The notes below the pieces were generated by a model, which saw nothing but the letters and a program-made list of their open reading frames with translations, was not told the DNA's origin and ran no database searches. From positions 186,001-250,000 of the forward strand of contig JAJYOK010000001.1 in NCBI GenBank assembly GCA_021796215.1: DNA of 64,000 bases, read 5' to 3'. How positions within the stretch are numbered: the stretch's first letter is position 1; each line of letters starts with the position of its first letter. The DNA comes from Bacteroidota bacterium. GTDB taxonomy: Bacteria > Bacteroidota > Ignavibacteria > UBA10030 > UBA8401. Positions 56,057-64,000 of the stretch are shown piece by piece. Position numbers and translations under genes: made by a program.

Positions 56057-57436
56057 TTGGAGACAATAGAACATACCGCCGTCTATGAACAGCCTCAGCC
56101 GCTCATCGCTGAAGGACATGATTATGGCTCGATTACCGACAAGATCAGTTCGGATGTTCTTGAGAAGAAAACGCCGAAGAGCTTATTCATGGCGTTCGCC
56201 GTCACTTTTAGTCTGGTGATGCTGCTCCTGCTTTCCGTTACCTATCTTTTTTTCAAAGGTGTAGGGATTTGGGGAATTCGTATCCCGATCGGTTGGGGGT
56301 TTGCAATTGTCAATTTTGTGTGGTGGATCGGTATTGGTCACGCGGGAACATTGATCTCAGCAATCTTGCTTCTTCTCCATCAGCAGTGGCGTAATTCTAT
56401 TAACCGGTTTGCGGAAGCAATGACACTGTTTGCGGTTGCGTGCGCGGGAATGTTTCCAATACTGCATCTCGGACGTCCGTGGGTTTTTTATTGGATTATT
56501 CCGATGCCGGATACAATGCGGCTTTGGCCAAATTTCCGAAGCCCGCTGGTGTGGGACGTGTTCGCCGTTTCAACGTACGCAACGATTTCACTCATCTTTT
56601 GGTTTGTCGGATTGATTCCCGATTTGGCAACGATGCGCGACCGTGCAAAACAAAAATGGAAAAAAATTGTGTACGGGATGTTGGCGATGGGCTGGAGGAA
56701 TTCTGCAAAACATTGGCATCGGTATGAGACAGCATATTTGCTGCTCGCCGGACTTGCAACACCGCTTGTGGTTTCCGTTCACAGCGTTGTGAGCTTTGAT
56801 TTTGCCGTCGGCATTGTTCCCGGCTGGCACACGACAATTTTTCCGCCGTACTTCGTTGCAGGCGCAATTTATTCCGGTTTTGCTATGGTGCTTTCTCTTG
56901 TCATTCCTGTCCGTAAGCTTTATCATCTCGAAGATTTTGTCACAGCACGTCATCTTGATTACATGGCAAAGGTGATGCTTGCAACCGGATTGATTGTTGC
57001 GTACGGATACGCGATTGAAACTTTTTGCGCGTTCTACAGCGGTAATAGGTTTGAACATGACATGATGATCAACCGCATGTTCGGTCCCTACGGCCCGTTC
57101 TATTGGATGCTCATTTTATTCAACATCGCGCTGCCTCAGTTGTTGTGGCTGAAAAAATTTCGTCAAACGCCGTGGCTGCTTTTTGTAATGTCCATCATTA
57201 TCAATATCGGAATGTGGCTTGAGCGGTTTGTGATTATTGTTTCAAGTCTGGCGCGCGACTTTGTCCCCTCGTCATGGGCAATTTTTGTCCCGACAAAATG
57301 GGATTGGTTCACATACATTGGCACTATCGGTTTTTTCCTGATGGCAATGATTCTCTTTATCCGCATATTGCCGATGATTTCTATTTTTGAATTACGGACA
57401 CTGCTGCCGATGTCCGGTAAATCTAATCACGAGTGA
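56057..57436 (+). CDS. actC: alternative complex III membrane subunit ActC (NrfD-like)
   Basis: A 459-residue NrfD/PsrC-family integral membrane protein with about ten helices. It is the first of the two quinone-binding subunits of alternative complex III. Characteristic segments are IVNFVWWIGIGHAGTLISAILLLL near 90-115, LGRPWVFYWIIPMPDT near 140 and YSGFAMVLSLVIPVRKLYHL near 275. The start is TTG (56057) with AGGA eight bases upstream; no better ATG is found before the conserved region. It overlaps actD by a few bases. Confidence 0.94.
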   Translation: METIEHTAVYEQPQPLIAEGHDYGSITDKISSDVLEKKTPKSLFMAFAVTFSLVMLLLLSVTYLFFKGVGIWGIRIPIGWGFAIVNFVWWIGIGHAGTLISAILLLLHQQWRNSINRFAEAMTLFAVACAGMFPILHLGRPWVFYWIIPMPDTMRLWPNFRSPLVWDVFAVSTYATISLIFWFVGLIPDLATMRDRAKQKWKKIVYGMLAMGWRNSAKHWHRYETAYLLLAGLATPLVVSVHSVVSFDFAVGIVPGWHTTIFPPYFVAGAIYSGFAMVLSLVIPVRKLYHLEDFVTARHLDYMAKVMLATGLIVAYGYAIETFCAFYSGNRFEHDMMINRMFGPYGPFYWMLILFNIALPQLLWLKKFRQTPWLLFVMSIIINIGMWLERFVIIVSSLARDFVPSSWAIFVPTKWDWFTYIGTIGFFLMAMILFIRILPMISIFELRTLLPMSGKSNHE

Positions 57437-57978
57437 TGAGTATGGCGACATCGTTTATTCATGGATTGATGGCAGAATTCAATACGGCCGATGAAGTGTT
57501 GAATGCGGCGCAGAGAGCATCGCAAAACGGCTACACGGAAATGGATGCCTACAGTCCATTTCCGGTAGAAGGCTTGTCGGAAGCTGTCGGATTTCATAAA
57601 ACACGGCTGCCGCTGATCGTATTGATTGCCGGATTGTGCGGCGCCGTCGGCGGATATTTTTTGCAATACTATGCCGCCGTCATCGGATATCCGTTAAACA
57701 TCGGCGGGCGTCCGCTTCACAGTTGGCCATCGTTCATTCCTATTACATTTGAACTGACGGTGTTGTGTGCCGGCGTTACGGCCGCAGTGGCGATGATCAT
57801 TTTGAACGGGCTGCCGATGCCGTATCACCCGGTCTTCAATGTACCGGCATTTGAAAGAGCGACGCGCGACAAATTTTTTCTTTGCATCGAAGCTGCAGAT
57901 CCAAAATTCGATCGAGCGGCGACTGAAAATTTTTTGAAATCATTGCATCCGGTAGAAATTTCTGTTGTTGAGAAGTAA
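57436..57978 (+). CDS. actD: alternative complex III subunit ActD (DUF3341)
   Basis: A 180-residue protein of the DUF3341 family. Residues 6-50 are the soluble GLMAEFNTADEVLNAAQRASQNGYTEMDAYSPFPVEGL region; two membrane helices follow (about 58-80, LPLIVLIAGLCGAVGGYFLQYY, and 100-125). YHPVFNVPAF near 140 is typical. The ORF track uses GTG 57433; the ATG at 57436, in a TGATG overlap with the actC stop, fits translational coupling, and ATG 57442 is also possible. Confidence 0.92.
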   Translation: MSMATSFIHGLMAEFNTADEVLNAAQRASQNGYTEMDAYSPFPVEGLSEAVGFHKTRLPLIVLIAGLCGAVGGYFLQYYAAVIGYPLNIGGRPLHSWPSFIPITFELTVLCAGVTAAVAMIILNGLPMPYHPVFNVPAFERATRDKFFLCIEAADPKFDRAATENFLKSLHPVEISVVEK

Positions 57979-57985
57979 AACGAAA

Positions 57986-58588
57986 ATGATAACCTTGAAA
58001 AAATTGTTCTCACATACCGTTCTCACATTTGCGCTGTCAGCAGCAGCGCTGGGCGTCATAGGGTGCGGCGGTGTGAATTTGGATAATCAGCCGAAATACA
58101 AGCCGCTTGCCGCGAGCCGTTTTTTTGCGAACGGCCAGTCGTCACGCCCGCTGGTTGAAGGAACAGTGCCGCGCGGTTCCTTTACCACCGATTCACTGCT
58201 GATCACGGGAAAAGTAAATGGAAAACTTGCCGACCTGTTTCCGTTTCCCGTTACTGAACAAGTGCTGGAGCGAGGACAGGATCGCTTCAATACATTTTGC
58301 TCCCCATGTCATGGGCGGCTGGCGAATGGTGAAGGAATGGTTGTGCGGCGAGGATTTCCCCAGCCCCCATCTTTTCAAACAGACAGCGTGCGAGCTATGC
58401 CGGCAGGATTTTTCTTCGATGTTATCACCAACGGTTTCGGAAGAATGTACAGCTATGCGCCAAGCGTTCCCGTTCGTGATCGGTGGGCAATTGTTGCGTA
58501 CATCCGTGCACTTCAGCTAAGTGAGAATGTAGCCGTAAAAGATTTACCGGAAGCAGAACAACATCAACTTCTTGGAAAAGCTCAATGA
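57986..58588 (+). CDS. actE: alternative complex III monoheme cytochrome ActE
   Basis: A 200-residue lipoprotein cytochrome c. The signal peptide ends in lipobox LGVIGCGG, so the Cys near residue 27 is lipidated. One haem site CSPCHGRLANGEGMV lies near 100-113, with a later Met in YSYAPSVPVRDRWAIVAYIRALQLS as candidate axial-ligand region. The ORF track start (TTG 57965) lies inside actD; the ATG at 57986, 8 bases after the actD stop, gives a normal signal peptide. Confidence 0.92.
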   Translation: MITLKKLFSHTVLTFALSAAALGVIGCGGVNLDNQPKYKPLAASRFFANGQSSRPLVEGTVPRGSFTTDSLLITGKVNGKLADLFPFPVTEQVLERGQDRFNTFCSPCHGRLANGEGMVVRRGFPQPPSFQTDSVRAMPAGFFFDVITNGFGRMYSYAPSVPVRDRWAIVAYIRALQLSENVAVKDLPEAEQHQLLGKAQ

Positions 58589-59799
58589 ATTATTTTGAAG
58601 GACCGCGCCCGTTTCTTGATCGCATTCAACAGTCCGCACTTGTTGTCGGCGGAATCGGTGCATGCGCGTTAATTGTTGGCGCGATTTTTTCAACACAGCA
58701 ATTTTTCCAATCGTACCTCTTCGCGTACATGTTTGTGTTGAGCTTTTCGGCCGGCTCACTTGGAATCCTTGTCCTTCACCACATGGTTTCGGGCAGGTGG
58801 GGATTTGCCATCCAGCGCTTGATAGAAGCTTCCACGCGAACGATTCCCTTGATGGCGCTGCTCTTTATTCCGATTCTTCTTGGGCTGAAAGATATTTATC
58901 CGTGGATGCATCATGATTCGATGCCGCAAGGTCCGTTGATGGGATTCAAACAAACATATTTAAGCATCCCGTTATTTGTCGGACGCGCAGTTTTCTACTT
59001 TGCTGTTTGGACGCTGATGGCATTTACACTGACACGATGGTCGCGCAAACAAGATCAAAGTTCTGATGTTTTGTTGACACGAAAGCTGCGTTTATTAAGC
59101 GCGCCGGGAATTATTATTTATGTTTTCACGATGACCTTCGCCGGATTTGATTGGGTGATGTCGCTCGAACCTCAGTGGTACTCATCCATCTTCGGCGCGT
59201 TGATTGTTGTCAGTCAGGTGCTTTCGACATTAGCGTTGTGCATTATTGCACTTCGTTTGCTTGCCAGATTCAAACCGTTCTCCGGATTTTTGACTGAGAC
59301 GCATTTTCACCACCTTGGCAATTTACTCCTCACATTTGTTGTGCTATGGGCGTACATGCAGGTGTCTCAGCTTATTATTATTTGGTCGGGAAATTTGCCT
59401 GAGGAAAATCTCTGGTATCTGCATCGCGGAGGAACGTGGAATTATCTTGTCATTCCGTTGGTGATCGGTCATTTCTTTATTCCGTTCTTTCTTCTTTTAT
59501 CCCGCAGAACAAAGAGGGCGATGGCGCGGTTGGCTCTCGTTGCGGTTTTTATTTTAATAATGCGGGCAGCCGATATGTTCTGGCTCATTACGCCGGCATT
59601 TCATCCGGCAGAATTTCATTTGAGCTGGCTCGACATTGCAGCACCTATTTCTCTCGGCGGATTGTGGTTGGCATTGTTTATCTGGCATCTGAAAGCATAT
59701 CCTTTAATTCCGTTACACGATCCGCGCTTCGTTCTGTCCGGCGGAATGGAACAAGCATCTGAACCGGCTTTGCAAACGGGCGGACGCGCAAAAGGTTGA
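58585..59799 (+). CDS. actF: alternative complex III membrane subunit ActF (NrfD-like)
   Basis: A 404-residue integral membrane protein with about ten helices, the second quinone-binding subunit. LGILVLHHMVSGRWGFAIQRLIEASTRTIP near 55-85, FAGFDWVMSLEPQWYSSIFGAL near 190 and LLTFVVLWAYMQVSQLIIIWSGNLPEEN near 250-275 are hallmark segments for ActF. Its ATG overlaps the actE stop (ATGA). Together with ActC it forms the membrane core that oxidises quinol. Confidence 0.94.
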   Translation: MNYFEGPRPFLDRIQQSALVVGGIGACALIVGAIFSTQQFFQSYLFAYMFVLSFSAGSLGILVLHHMVSGRWGFAIQRLIEASTRTIPLMALLFIPILLGLKDIYPWMHHDSMPQGPLMGFKQTYLSIPLFVGRAVFYFAVWTLMAFTLTRWSRKQDQSSDVLLTRKLRLLSAPGIIIYVFTMTFAGFDWVMSLEPQWYSSIFGALIVVSQVLSTLALCIIALRLLARFKPFSGFLTETHFHHLGNLLLTFVVLWAYMQVSQLIIIWSGNLPEENLWYLHRGGTWNYLVIPLVIGHFFIPFFLLLSRRTKRAMARLALVAVFILIMRAADMFWLITPAFHPAEFHLSWLDIAAPISLGGLWLALFIWHLKAYPLIPLHDPRFVLSGGMEQASEPALQTGGRAKG

Positions 59800-59803
59800 A
59801 TGT

Positions 59804-60247
59804 ATGGATCAGCATGAAAAAATTCAGTCAAAGGTTACAAATGGACCGGCTGCTCAAAATTTATCTTCTCCGACGCATGAGCTGCGGGACGCCAATGTCA
59901 AAAACCTGTGGCTGATTGGCGGCGGTTTGTTTGGCGCGGTTTTAATTGTGCTGGCATTGTTGGCCGGGCTGTTTGCATTTTACACGCATCACACAACTGC
60001 ACCGGACACAAAAGCATCCACATTTATTGTGCCGGATAACACCGCTCCGGGTCCGCACATTCAGTCTGATCCGCATGAGGATTTGTTGAAGCTGCGCGCT
60101 TCGGAAGATTCGGTGCTCACCAGCTACGGCTGGGTTGACAAAAATACCGGAGTCGCGCGCGTGCCGATTTCTGTTGCAATGAAGATGATTGTAAAGAAAG
60201 GCCTTCCGGTGAGAAATCAACAGGAAGAGTCAAAGGTGAAAGAATGA
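59804..60247 (+). CDS. single-helix protein between act and cox genes
   Basis: A 147-residue protein with one membrane helix (about 36-59, LWLIGGGLFGAVLIVLALLAGLF) and a periplasmic tail. The tail carries the recurring pattern ASEDSVLTSYGWVDKNTGVARVPISVAMKMIVKKGLPVR (about 101-139), which I associate with small proteins in ACIII-oxidase clusters, although I could not check this. No catalytic motif is present. Its stop overlaps the next gene by 4 bases. A structural or assembly role in the ACIII-caa3 assembly is inferred. Confidence 0.6.
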   Translation: MDQHEKIQSKVTNGPAAQNLSSPTHELRDANVKNLWLIGGGLFGAVLIVLALLAGLFAFYTHHTTAPDTKASTFIVPDNTAPGPHIQSDPHEDLLKLRASEDSVLTSYGWVDKNTGVARVPISVAMKMIVKKGLPVRNQQEESKVKE

Positions 60248-61116
60248 AAGGAATCAATTGTGTCTATAAGGCGGCGCACAGGTCTGTGTCCGCAATTATT
60301 GGTGTTAGTGTTGCGATGCTGTTCATGATGGTCTCTTCACATCCTGCGGAAGCACAGCTGAATTCAACTCAGGTTTTCAATAATGTTAAGTTCGATCAAA
60401 AATTGAATTCACAAGTTCCGCTCGATTTAGCTTTTCGCGATGAAACAGGAAAGCACGTGCAGCTGAAAGATTTTTTCCATGGCAGGCCTGTTGTGTTGTC
60501 GCTCGTCTATTACCAATGTCCGATGCTTTGCACGCAGGTATTGAACGGCATGACGCAATCCTTCAACTCGCTCAAGTTTTCACTCGGAAAGGACTTCGAT
60601 GTCGTTACTGTCAGCATAGATCCGAAGGAAACACCGGATCTTGCGGCGGATAAGAAGAAAGAATATCTGCGCATGTACGGCAATCGCCCCGGCTCCGAAG
60701 AGGGCTGGCATTTTTTGACCGGCGAAAAACCTCAGATTGATTCTCTCGCCGACGCTGTCGGTTTTCGGTATCTGTATGACGCGAAGACCGATATGTTTGC
60801 TCATCCGAGCGGCATCATGGTGCTGACGCCTGAAGGAAAAGTGTCACGATATTTATTTGGCGTCGAGTATTTGCCGAAAGACCTTCAATTCTCACTGATA
60901 GATGCATCGTCACGAAAAATCGGTTCGCCGGTTGATCAGCTATTGCTTTTGTGTTACCATTACGATCCAACGACTGGAAAATACGGAGTGGTGATAGCGA
61001 ATATCTTTCGTGCCGCCGGTGCTGTCACGATTGTCGTGCTCGGCACAGTGCTGCTAATTTTTTTCCGGCAGGAAAAGAAAAAATCTCCGAAACAGGATGC
61101 ACAACAACACACGTGA
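60244..61116 (+). CDS. SCO1/SenC/PrrC-family copper chaperone
   Basis: A 290-residue exported thioredoxin-fold protein that delivers copper to the CuA centre of cytochrome oxidase. It has a signal peptide (to about residue 39, HPAEAQ), the copper-binding CPMLC in YYQCPMLCTQVLNG near 96-100, VVTVSIDPKETPDLA near 122-136, and the later His in DMFAHPSGIMVL. A C-terminal membrane helix (about 255-277) anchors it. Overlaps the preceding gene by 4 bases and precedes coxB by 39 bases. It is not related to the anticodon nuclease PrrC. Confidence 0.92.
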   Translation: MKGINCVYKAAHRSVSAIIGVSVAMLFMMVSSHPAEAQLNSTQVFNNVKFDQKLNSQVPLDLAFRDETGKHVQLKDFFHGRPVVLSLVYYQCPMLCTQVLNGMTQSFNSLKFSLGKDFDVVTVSIDPKETPDLAADKKKEYLRMYGNRPGSEEGWHFLTGEKPQIDSLADAVGFRYLYDAKTDMFAHPSGIMVLTPEGKVSRYLFGVEYLPKDLQFSLIDASSRKIGSPVDQLLLLCYHYDPTTGKYGVVIANIFRAAGAVTIVVLGTVLLIFFRQEKKKSPKQDAQQHT

Positions 61117-61155
61117 TGTATGCTTTTATAAAATATCGAACTGAATTCTCCGACT

Positions 61156-62112
61156 ATGTTTAATATTCCACTTTTTCCGACAGAAGCTTCGACGACCGCC
61201 AGCCGTGTAGACCTGTTGTTCTTCGCGCTGATGGGGATTATTGTGCTGTTTACGACGTTGATTTTTGTCGGCGTGATTTTCTTTTCCATCCGGTACCGGC
61301 GCGGTTCGCGGGCAAGCAGAAAGGGAGCGACATCGGAAAATATGAAGCTCGAGCTTGCATGGACGATCATTCCGCTCTGCATCACGATGGGAATTTTTAT
61401 CTGGGCGTCGAAGTTATATTTCGACATGCATGTGCCTCCGAAAAATGCGATGGACATTTATGTTGTCGGCAAACAGTGGATGTGGTACATTCAGCATCCT
61501 GAAGGAAACCGCGAGATCAATACACTGCATGTGCCTCTTGGCAAACCGGTGCGTTTGATTTTAACATCGCAGGATGTGATTCACGATTTTTTCATTCCGG
61601 CATTTCGCGTGAAGCAGGACGTGATTCCGGGCCGGTATACAACGGAATGGTTTCAGGCAACGAAGCTTGGAGAGTATCATCTCTTCTGTGCGCAGTATTG
61701 CGGAACGGGGCACGCGCAAATGGTCGGTACGGTGATTGTCATGCAGCCGTGGGAATACGAACAGTGGCTTGCAGGAAAATCGAGCGGCGTGACAATGTCA
61801 AGTTCCGGCGAGCAGCTTTTTACACAGTTCGGTTGTGTGACCTGCCATCGCTCGGATAATACGGGACGCGGCCCGACGCTTGTCGGATTGTTCGGAAAGA
61901 AAGTGTTATTGCAGACAGGCCAAACAGTGGTCGCGGATATGGATTACATCCGCGAATCTATTCTCGACCCGAGGGCGAAGGTCGTCGCTACGTATCAGCC
62001 GATTATGCCGACATTCAAATCTCAGATCGATCAAGCGCAGTTAATGCAGTTAATTGAATATGTGAAGTCGCTCGGAGGTTCACAGTCGGCTTCGAAAGGA
62101 AATAAGAAATGA
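61156..62112 (+). CDS. coxB: caa3-type cytochrome c oxidase subunit II with fused cytochrome c
   Basis: A 318-residue subunit. Two N-terminal helices (about 17-40 and 63-84) precede the CuA domain: [30 protein letters not shown] and the CuA ligand set [12 protein letters not shown] (C-x3-C-x3-H-x2-M). The residue between the two Cys that is usually Glu is Gln here. A class I cytochrome c domain is fused at the C-terminus ([16 protein letters not shown], then a Met in [12 protein letters not shown]), which defines the caa3 type. The stop overlaps coxA by 4 bases. Confidence 0.96.
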   Translation: MFNIPLFPTEASTTASRVDLLFFALMGIIVLFTTLIFVGVIFFSIRYRRGSRASRKGATSENMKLELAWTIIPLCITMGIFIWASKLYFDMHVPPKNAMDIYVVGKQWMWYIQHPEGNREINTLHVPLGKPVRLILTSQDVIHDFFIPAFRVKQDVIPGRYTTEWFQATKLGEYHLFCAQYCGTGHAQMVGTVIVMQPWEYEQWLAGKSSGVTMSSSGEQLFTQFGCVTCHRSDNTGRGPTLVGLFGKKVLLQTGQTVVADMDYIRESILDPRAKVVATYQPIMPTFKSQIDQAQLMQLIEYVKSLGGSQSASKGNKK

Positions 62113-63725
62113 GCACAAGCGGCAGCGAAAATCATACGAATTATTTAAATGATGGGTACGGTGTGAAGTCGTGGCTGCTGACGACAGACCACAAGCGCAT
62201 CGCCATTTTGTACATGATTTCGATAACACTCTTTTTCATGATCGGCGGTTTTTTTGCGCTGGTCATTCGTTTGACGCTTCTTTCTCCCAACGGAACGCTC
62301 GTTTCGGCAGACACGTACAACAAGATGTTTACGATGCACGGCGTCACGATGATTTTCTTTTTCCTCATTCCGTCCATCCCGGCAGTGCTCGGCAATTTCC
62401 TCGTGCCGATGATGATTGGCGCACGCGATCTTGCATTTCCGAAACTGAATTTATTAAGCTGGTACATTTATGTGCTTGGCGGTATCTTTACACTTTCTGC
62501 GATGGTGCTCGGCGGTGTTGATACCGGCTGGACATTCTATACGCCGCTCAGCAGCGGTTATTCGCACACGAATGTTGTTCCGACAGTCATCGGAGTTTTC
62601 ATCGTCGGGTTTTCTTCGATTCTTACCGGATTGAATTTTATTGTCACGATTCATAAGATGCGCGCGCCGGGATTGACGTGGTTCCGGCTGCCGCTTTTCA
62701 TTTGGGCCCACTATGCAACGAGCGTGATTCAGGTTTTGGGAACGCCGGTCATTGCAGTGACGCTTGCGCTTGTCGGATTTGAACGCATTACCGGAGTCGG
62801 AATTTTCGATCCGAATATCGGCGGCGACCCGATTCTGTTTCAGCATTTGTTCTGGTTCTATTCTCATCCCGCCGTGTACATTATGGTTCTTCCTTCGATG
62901 GGTATCGTGAGCGAAGTCGTTACGTGCTTCTCGCAGCGCAAATTGTTCGGTTACCGGCAGATGGCGTTTGCAAGCATGGCAATTGCGGTGTTTGGATTTC
63001 TTGTGTGGGGACATCACATGTTCGTCAGCGGTCAGTCGGTGTATGCCGGGATGGCATTTTCCGCTCTGAGTTTTCTTGTTGCTATTCCATCTGCAGTGAA
63101 AGTATTTAATTGGACGGCGACGTTGTACAAAGGAACTATTCGTTTCAACACACCGATGTTGTACGCGTTCGGTTTCATCGGCTTATTTACTATTGGCGGA
63201 TTGACGGGAATTGTTCTTGCTACTCTTCCGGTGGATGTGCACGTGCACGATACCTATTTTGTTATTGCACATTTCCATTACATTATGGTCGGCGGCGCTG
63301 TGATGGGCTACATGGCGGGGCTGCATTTTTGGTGGCCCAAAATAACGGGGAAGTTATATCCTGAAGGACTGGCAAAATTTTCTGCGTTGACATTATTTGT
63401 TGGATTCAATCTGACATTTTTCCCGCAATTCATTCTCGGCTATTTAGGGATGCCGCGCCGCTATCATATCTATCCGCCGGAATTCCAGGTACTGAATGTT
63501 CTTTCAACGGCAGGCGCGTCAATTCTCGGGCTTGGGTACATTATTCCGTTCTTTTATTTCATGTGGTCTCTGCGAAAAGGAAAAGTCGCCGGCAATAATC
63601 CGTGGAATGCAAAGGGATTGGAATGGCTCACGCCCTCGCCGCCGCCGACATTTAATTTTGACAAGACGCCGGTTGTTACCGAAGAAGCATACGCATATCC
63701 TGAGGAGGACCTTGCCGGTGGATAA
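62109..63725 (+). CDS. coxA: A2-type haem-copper oxidase subunit I
   Basis: A 538-residue catalytic subunit with twelve core helices. Seen ligands: low-spin haem His in [13 protein letters not shown] near 75; CuB His and cross-linked Tyr in [15 protein letters not shown] near 255; the His pair in [10 protein letters not shown] near 302; and haem ligands in [15 protein letters not shown] near 385. The YSHPAV motif in place of GHPEV is the hallmark of the A2 subfamily, in which Tyr-Ser replaces the D-channel Glu. It couples oxygen reduction to proton pumping. Confidence 0.97.
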   Translation: MSTSGSENHTNYLNDGYGVKSWLLTTDHKRIAILYMISITLFFMIGGFFALVIRLTLLSPNGTLVSADTYNKMFTMHGVTMIFFFLIPSIPAVLGNFLVPMMIGARDLAFPKLNLLSWYIYVLGGIFTLSAMVLGGVDTGWTFYTPLSSGYSHTNVVPTVIGVFIVGFSSILTGLNFIVTIHKMRAPGLTWFRLPLFIWAHYATSVIQVLGTPVIAVTLALVGFERITGVGIFDPNIGGDPILFQHLFWFYSHPAVYIMVLPSMGIVSEVVTCFSQRKLFGYRQMAFASMAIAVFGFLVWGHHMFVSGQSVYAGMAFSALSFLVAIPSAVKVFNWTATLYKGTIRFNTPMLYAFGFIGLFTIGGLTGIVLATLPVDVHVHDTYFVIAHFHYIMVGGAVMGYMAGLHFWWPKITGKLYPEGLAKFSALTLFVGFNLTFFPQFILGYLGMPRRYHIYPPEFQVLNVLSTAGASILGLGYIIPFFYFMWSLRKGKVAGNNPWNAKGLEWLTPSPPPTFNFDKTPVVTEEAYAYPEEDLAGG

Positions 63726-64000
63726 CGAGCAATTAACACACGAGACGCGGTCATTTGTCGCTCATCAATTCGACGATCTCGAGCAGCAGAAGGAAGCCGG
63801 CACGCTCGGCATGTGGGCATTTCTTGCCACGGAAATTCTTTTCTTCGGCGGAATGTTCATGGCGTATTTCGTGTACCGCTTTTCGTATCCTCAGGTGTTT
63901 GCTGCCGCGAGCCAGTATATGGATGTCGCGCTTGGCGGTGTCAATACCGGAGTTCTTCTTGTGAGCAGTTTAACAATGGCACTTGCCGTTCACGCGGCGC
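63718..64000 (+). CDS. coxC: cytochrome c oxidase subunit III, partial
   Basis: The frame opens at GTG 63718, 8 bases inside coxA, with GAGGAGG (63702-63708) nine bases upstream, and runs to the window end (about 94 residues). [28 protein letters not shown] and [25 protein letters not shown] are subunit III signature segments. The 3' end is outside the window. The ORF track only shows a shadow in another frame here. Confidence 0.93.
   Translation, partial: MDNEQLTHETRSFVAHQFDDLEQQKEAGTLGMWAFLATEILFFGGMFMAYFVYRFSYPQVFAAASQYMDVALGGVNTGVLLVSSLTMALAVHAA

Noticed and set aside
60244-61116. The SCO family name PrrC as a link to the anticodon nuclease PrrC
   Set aside because: The shared name is coincidental; this is a copper chaperone with CxxxC and a thioredoxin fold, unrelated to the nuclease candidate at 5996-7069.
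62454-63017. 187-aa ORF antisense to coxA
   Set aside because: His/Arg/Asn-rich translation without motif; coxA covers the region fully.

Overview
The window looks like a chromosomal segment from a member of the Ignavibacteria / Chlorobiota side of the Bacteroidota-Chlorobiota group. Three things point there: several secreted proteins end in type IX secretion (T9SS) sorting domains of the NYPNPFNP...YDxLGREV...SGIYxYxL type; the T9SS core genes porU, porV and sprA are present; and the respiratory chain combines alternative complex III (act genes) with an A2-type caa3 oxidase. No rRNA, tRNA, CRISPR array or replication origin was recognised by eye. The window cuts a gene at each end.

Layout. 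1-4.4 kb: the 3' end of a Big_5 Ig-like protein, a pirin, and a T9SS-secreted GLUG-repeat surface protein bracketed by two copies of a 145-bp repeat. A small element with terminal inverted repeats follows. 4.4-11.2 kb (minus strand): a tightly packed type I restriction-modification operon, hsdR-hsdS-(PrrC-like ATPase/nuclease)-hsdM. The embedded 357-aa gene has ABC ATPase motifs and a C-terminal R-x3-E...H triad like that of the PrrC/RloC anticodon nucleases. This is the strongest candidate for an interesting defence system in the window. 11.6-18.2 kb (plus): a TonB-dependent receptor, a T9SS-exported C39-like peptidase with a propeller and golvesin-like domain, and a transglutaminase-like protein.

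18.2-26.5 kb (minus): a housekeeping run glgA, GmhB-like phosphatase, lipoprotein, beta-barrel protein, rpiB, glyA, tatC, polyprenyl synthetase. 26.5-39.4 kb (plus): a possible small structured RNA or attenuator, then porU, porV, an M6-like protein whose HExxH has been lost, a zinc peptidase/propeller/outer-membrane-barrel fusion, and a small membrane-associated protein. 39.5-42.7 kb (minus): lptF and lptG, split by a solo IS200-type (REP-associated) tyrosine transposase flanked by inverted repeats. 42.8-51.9 kb (plus): sprA, secG, a small Cys-containing exported protein, and a ferredoxin-reductase-type gene broken by a frameshift in a run of seven A.

52.4-64 kb (plus): one long respiratory operon, actABCDEF, a one-TM protein, a SCO family protein, coxB, coxA, coxC (cut). 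It would carry electrons from menaquinol through alternative complex III directly to a caa3 oxidase.

A recurring theme is small palindromic DNA that invades or abuts genes: the 145-bp repeat family, a related piece forming the 3' end of actB, an in-frame palindrome in a propeller loop, one at the sprA start, and the transposase-flanking repeats. All identifications are from reading motifs in the sequence and translations. No database search was run, and domain boundaries are approximate.
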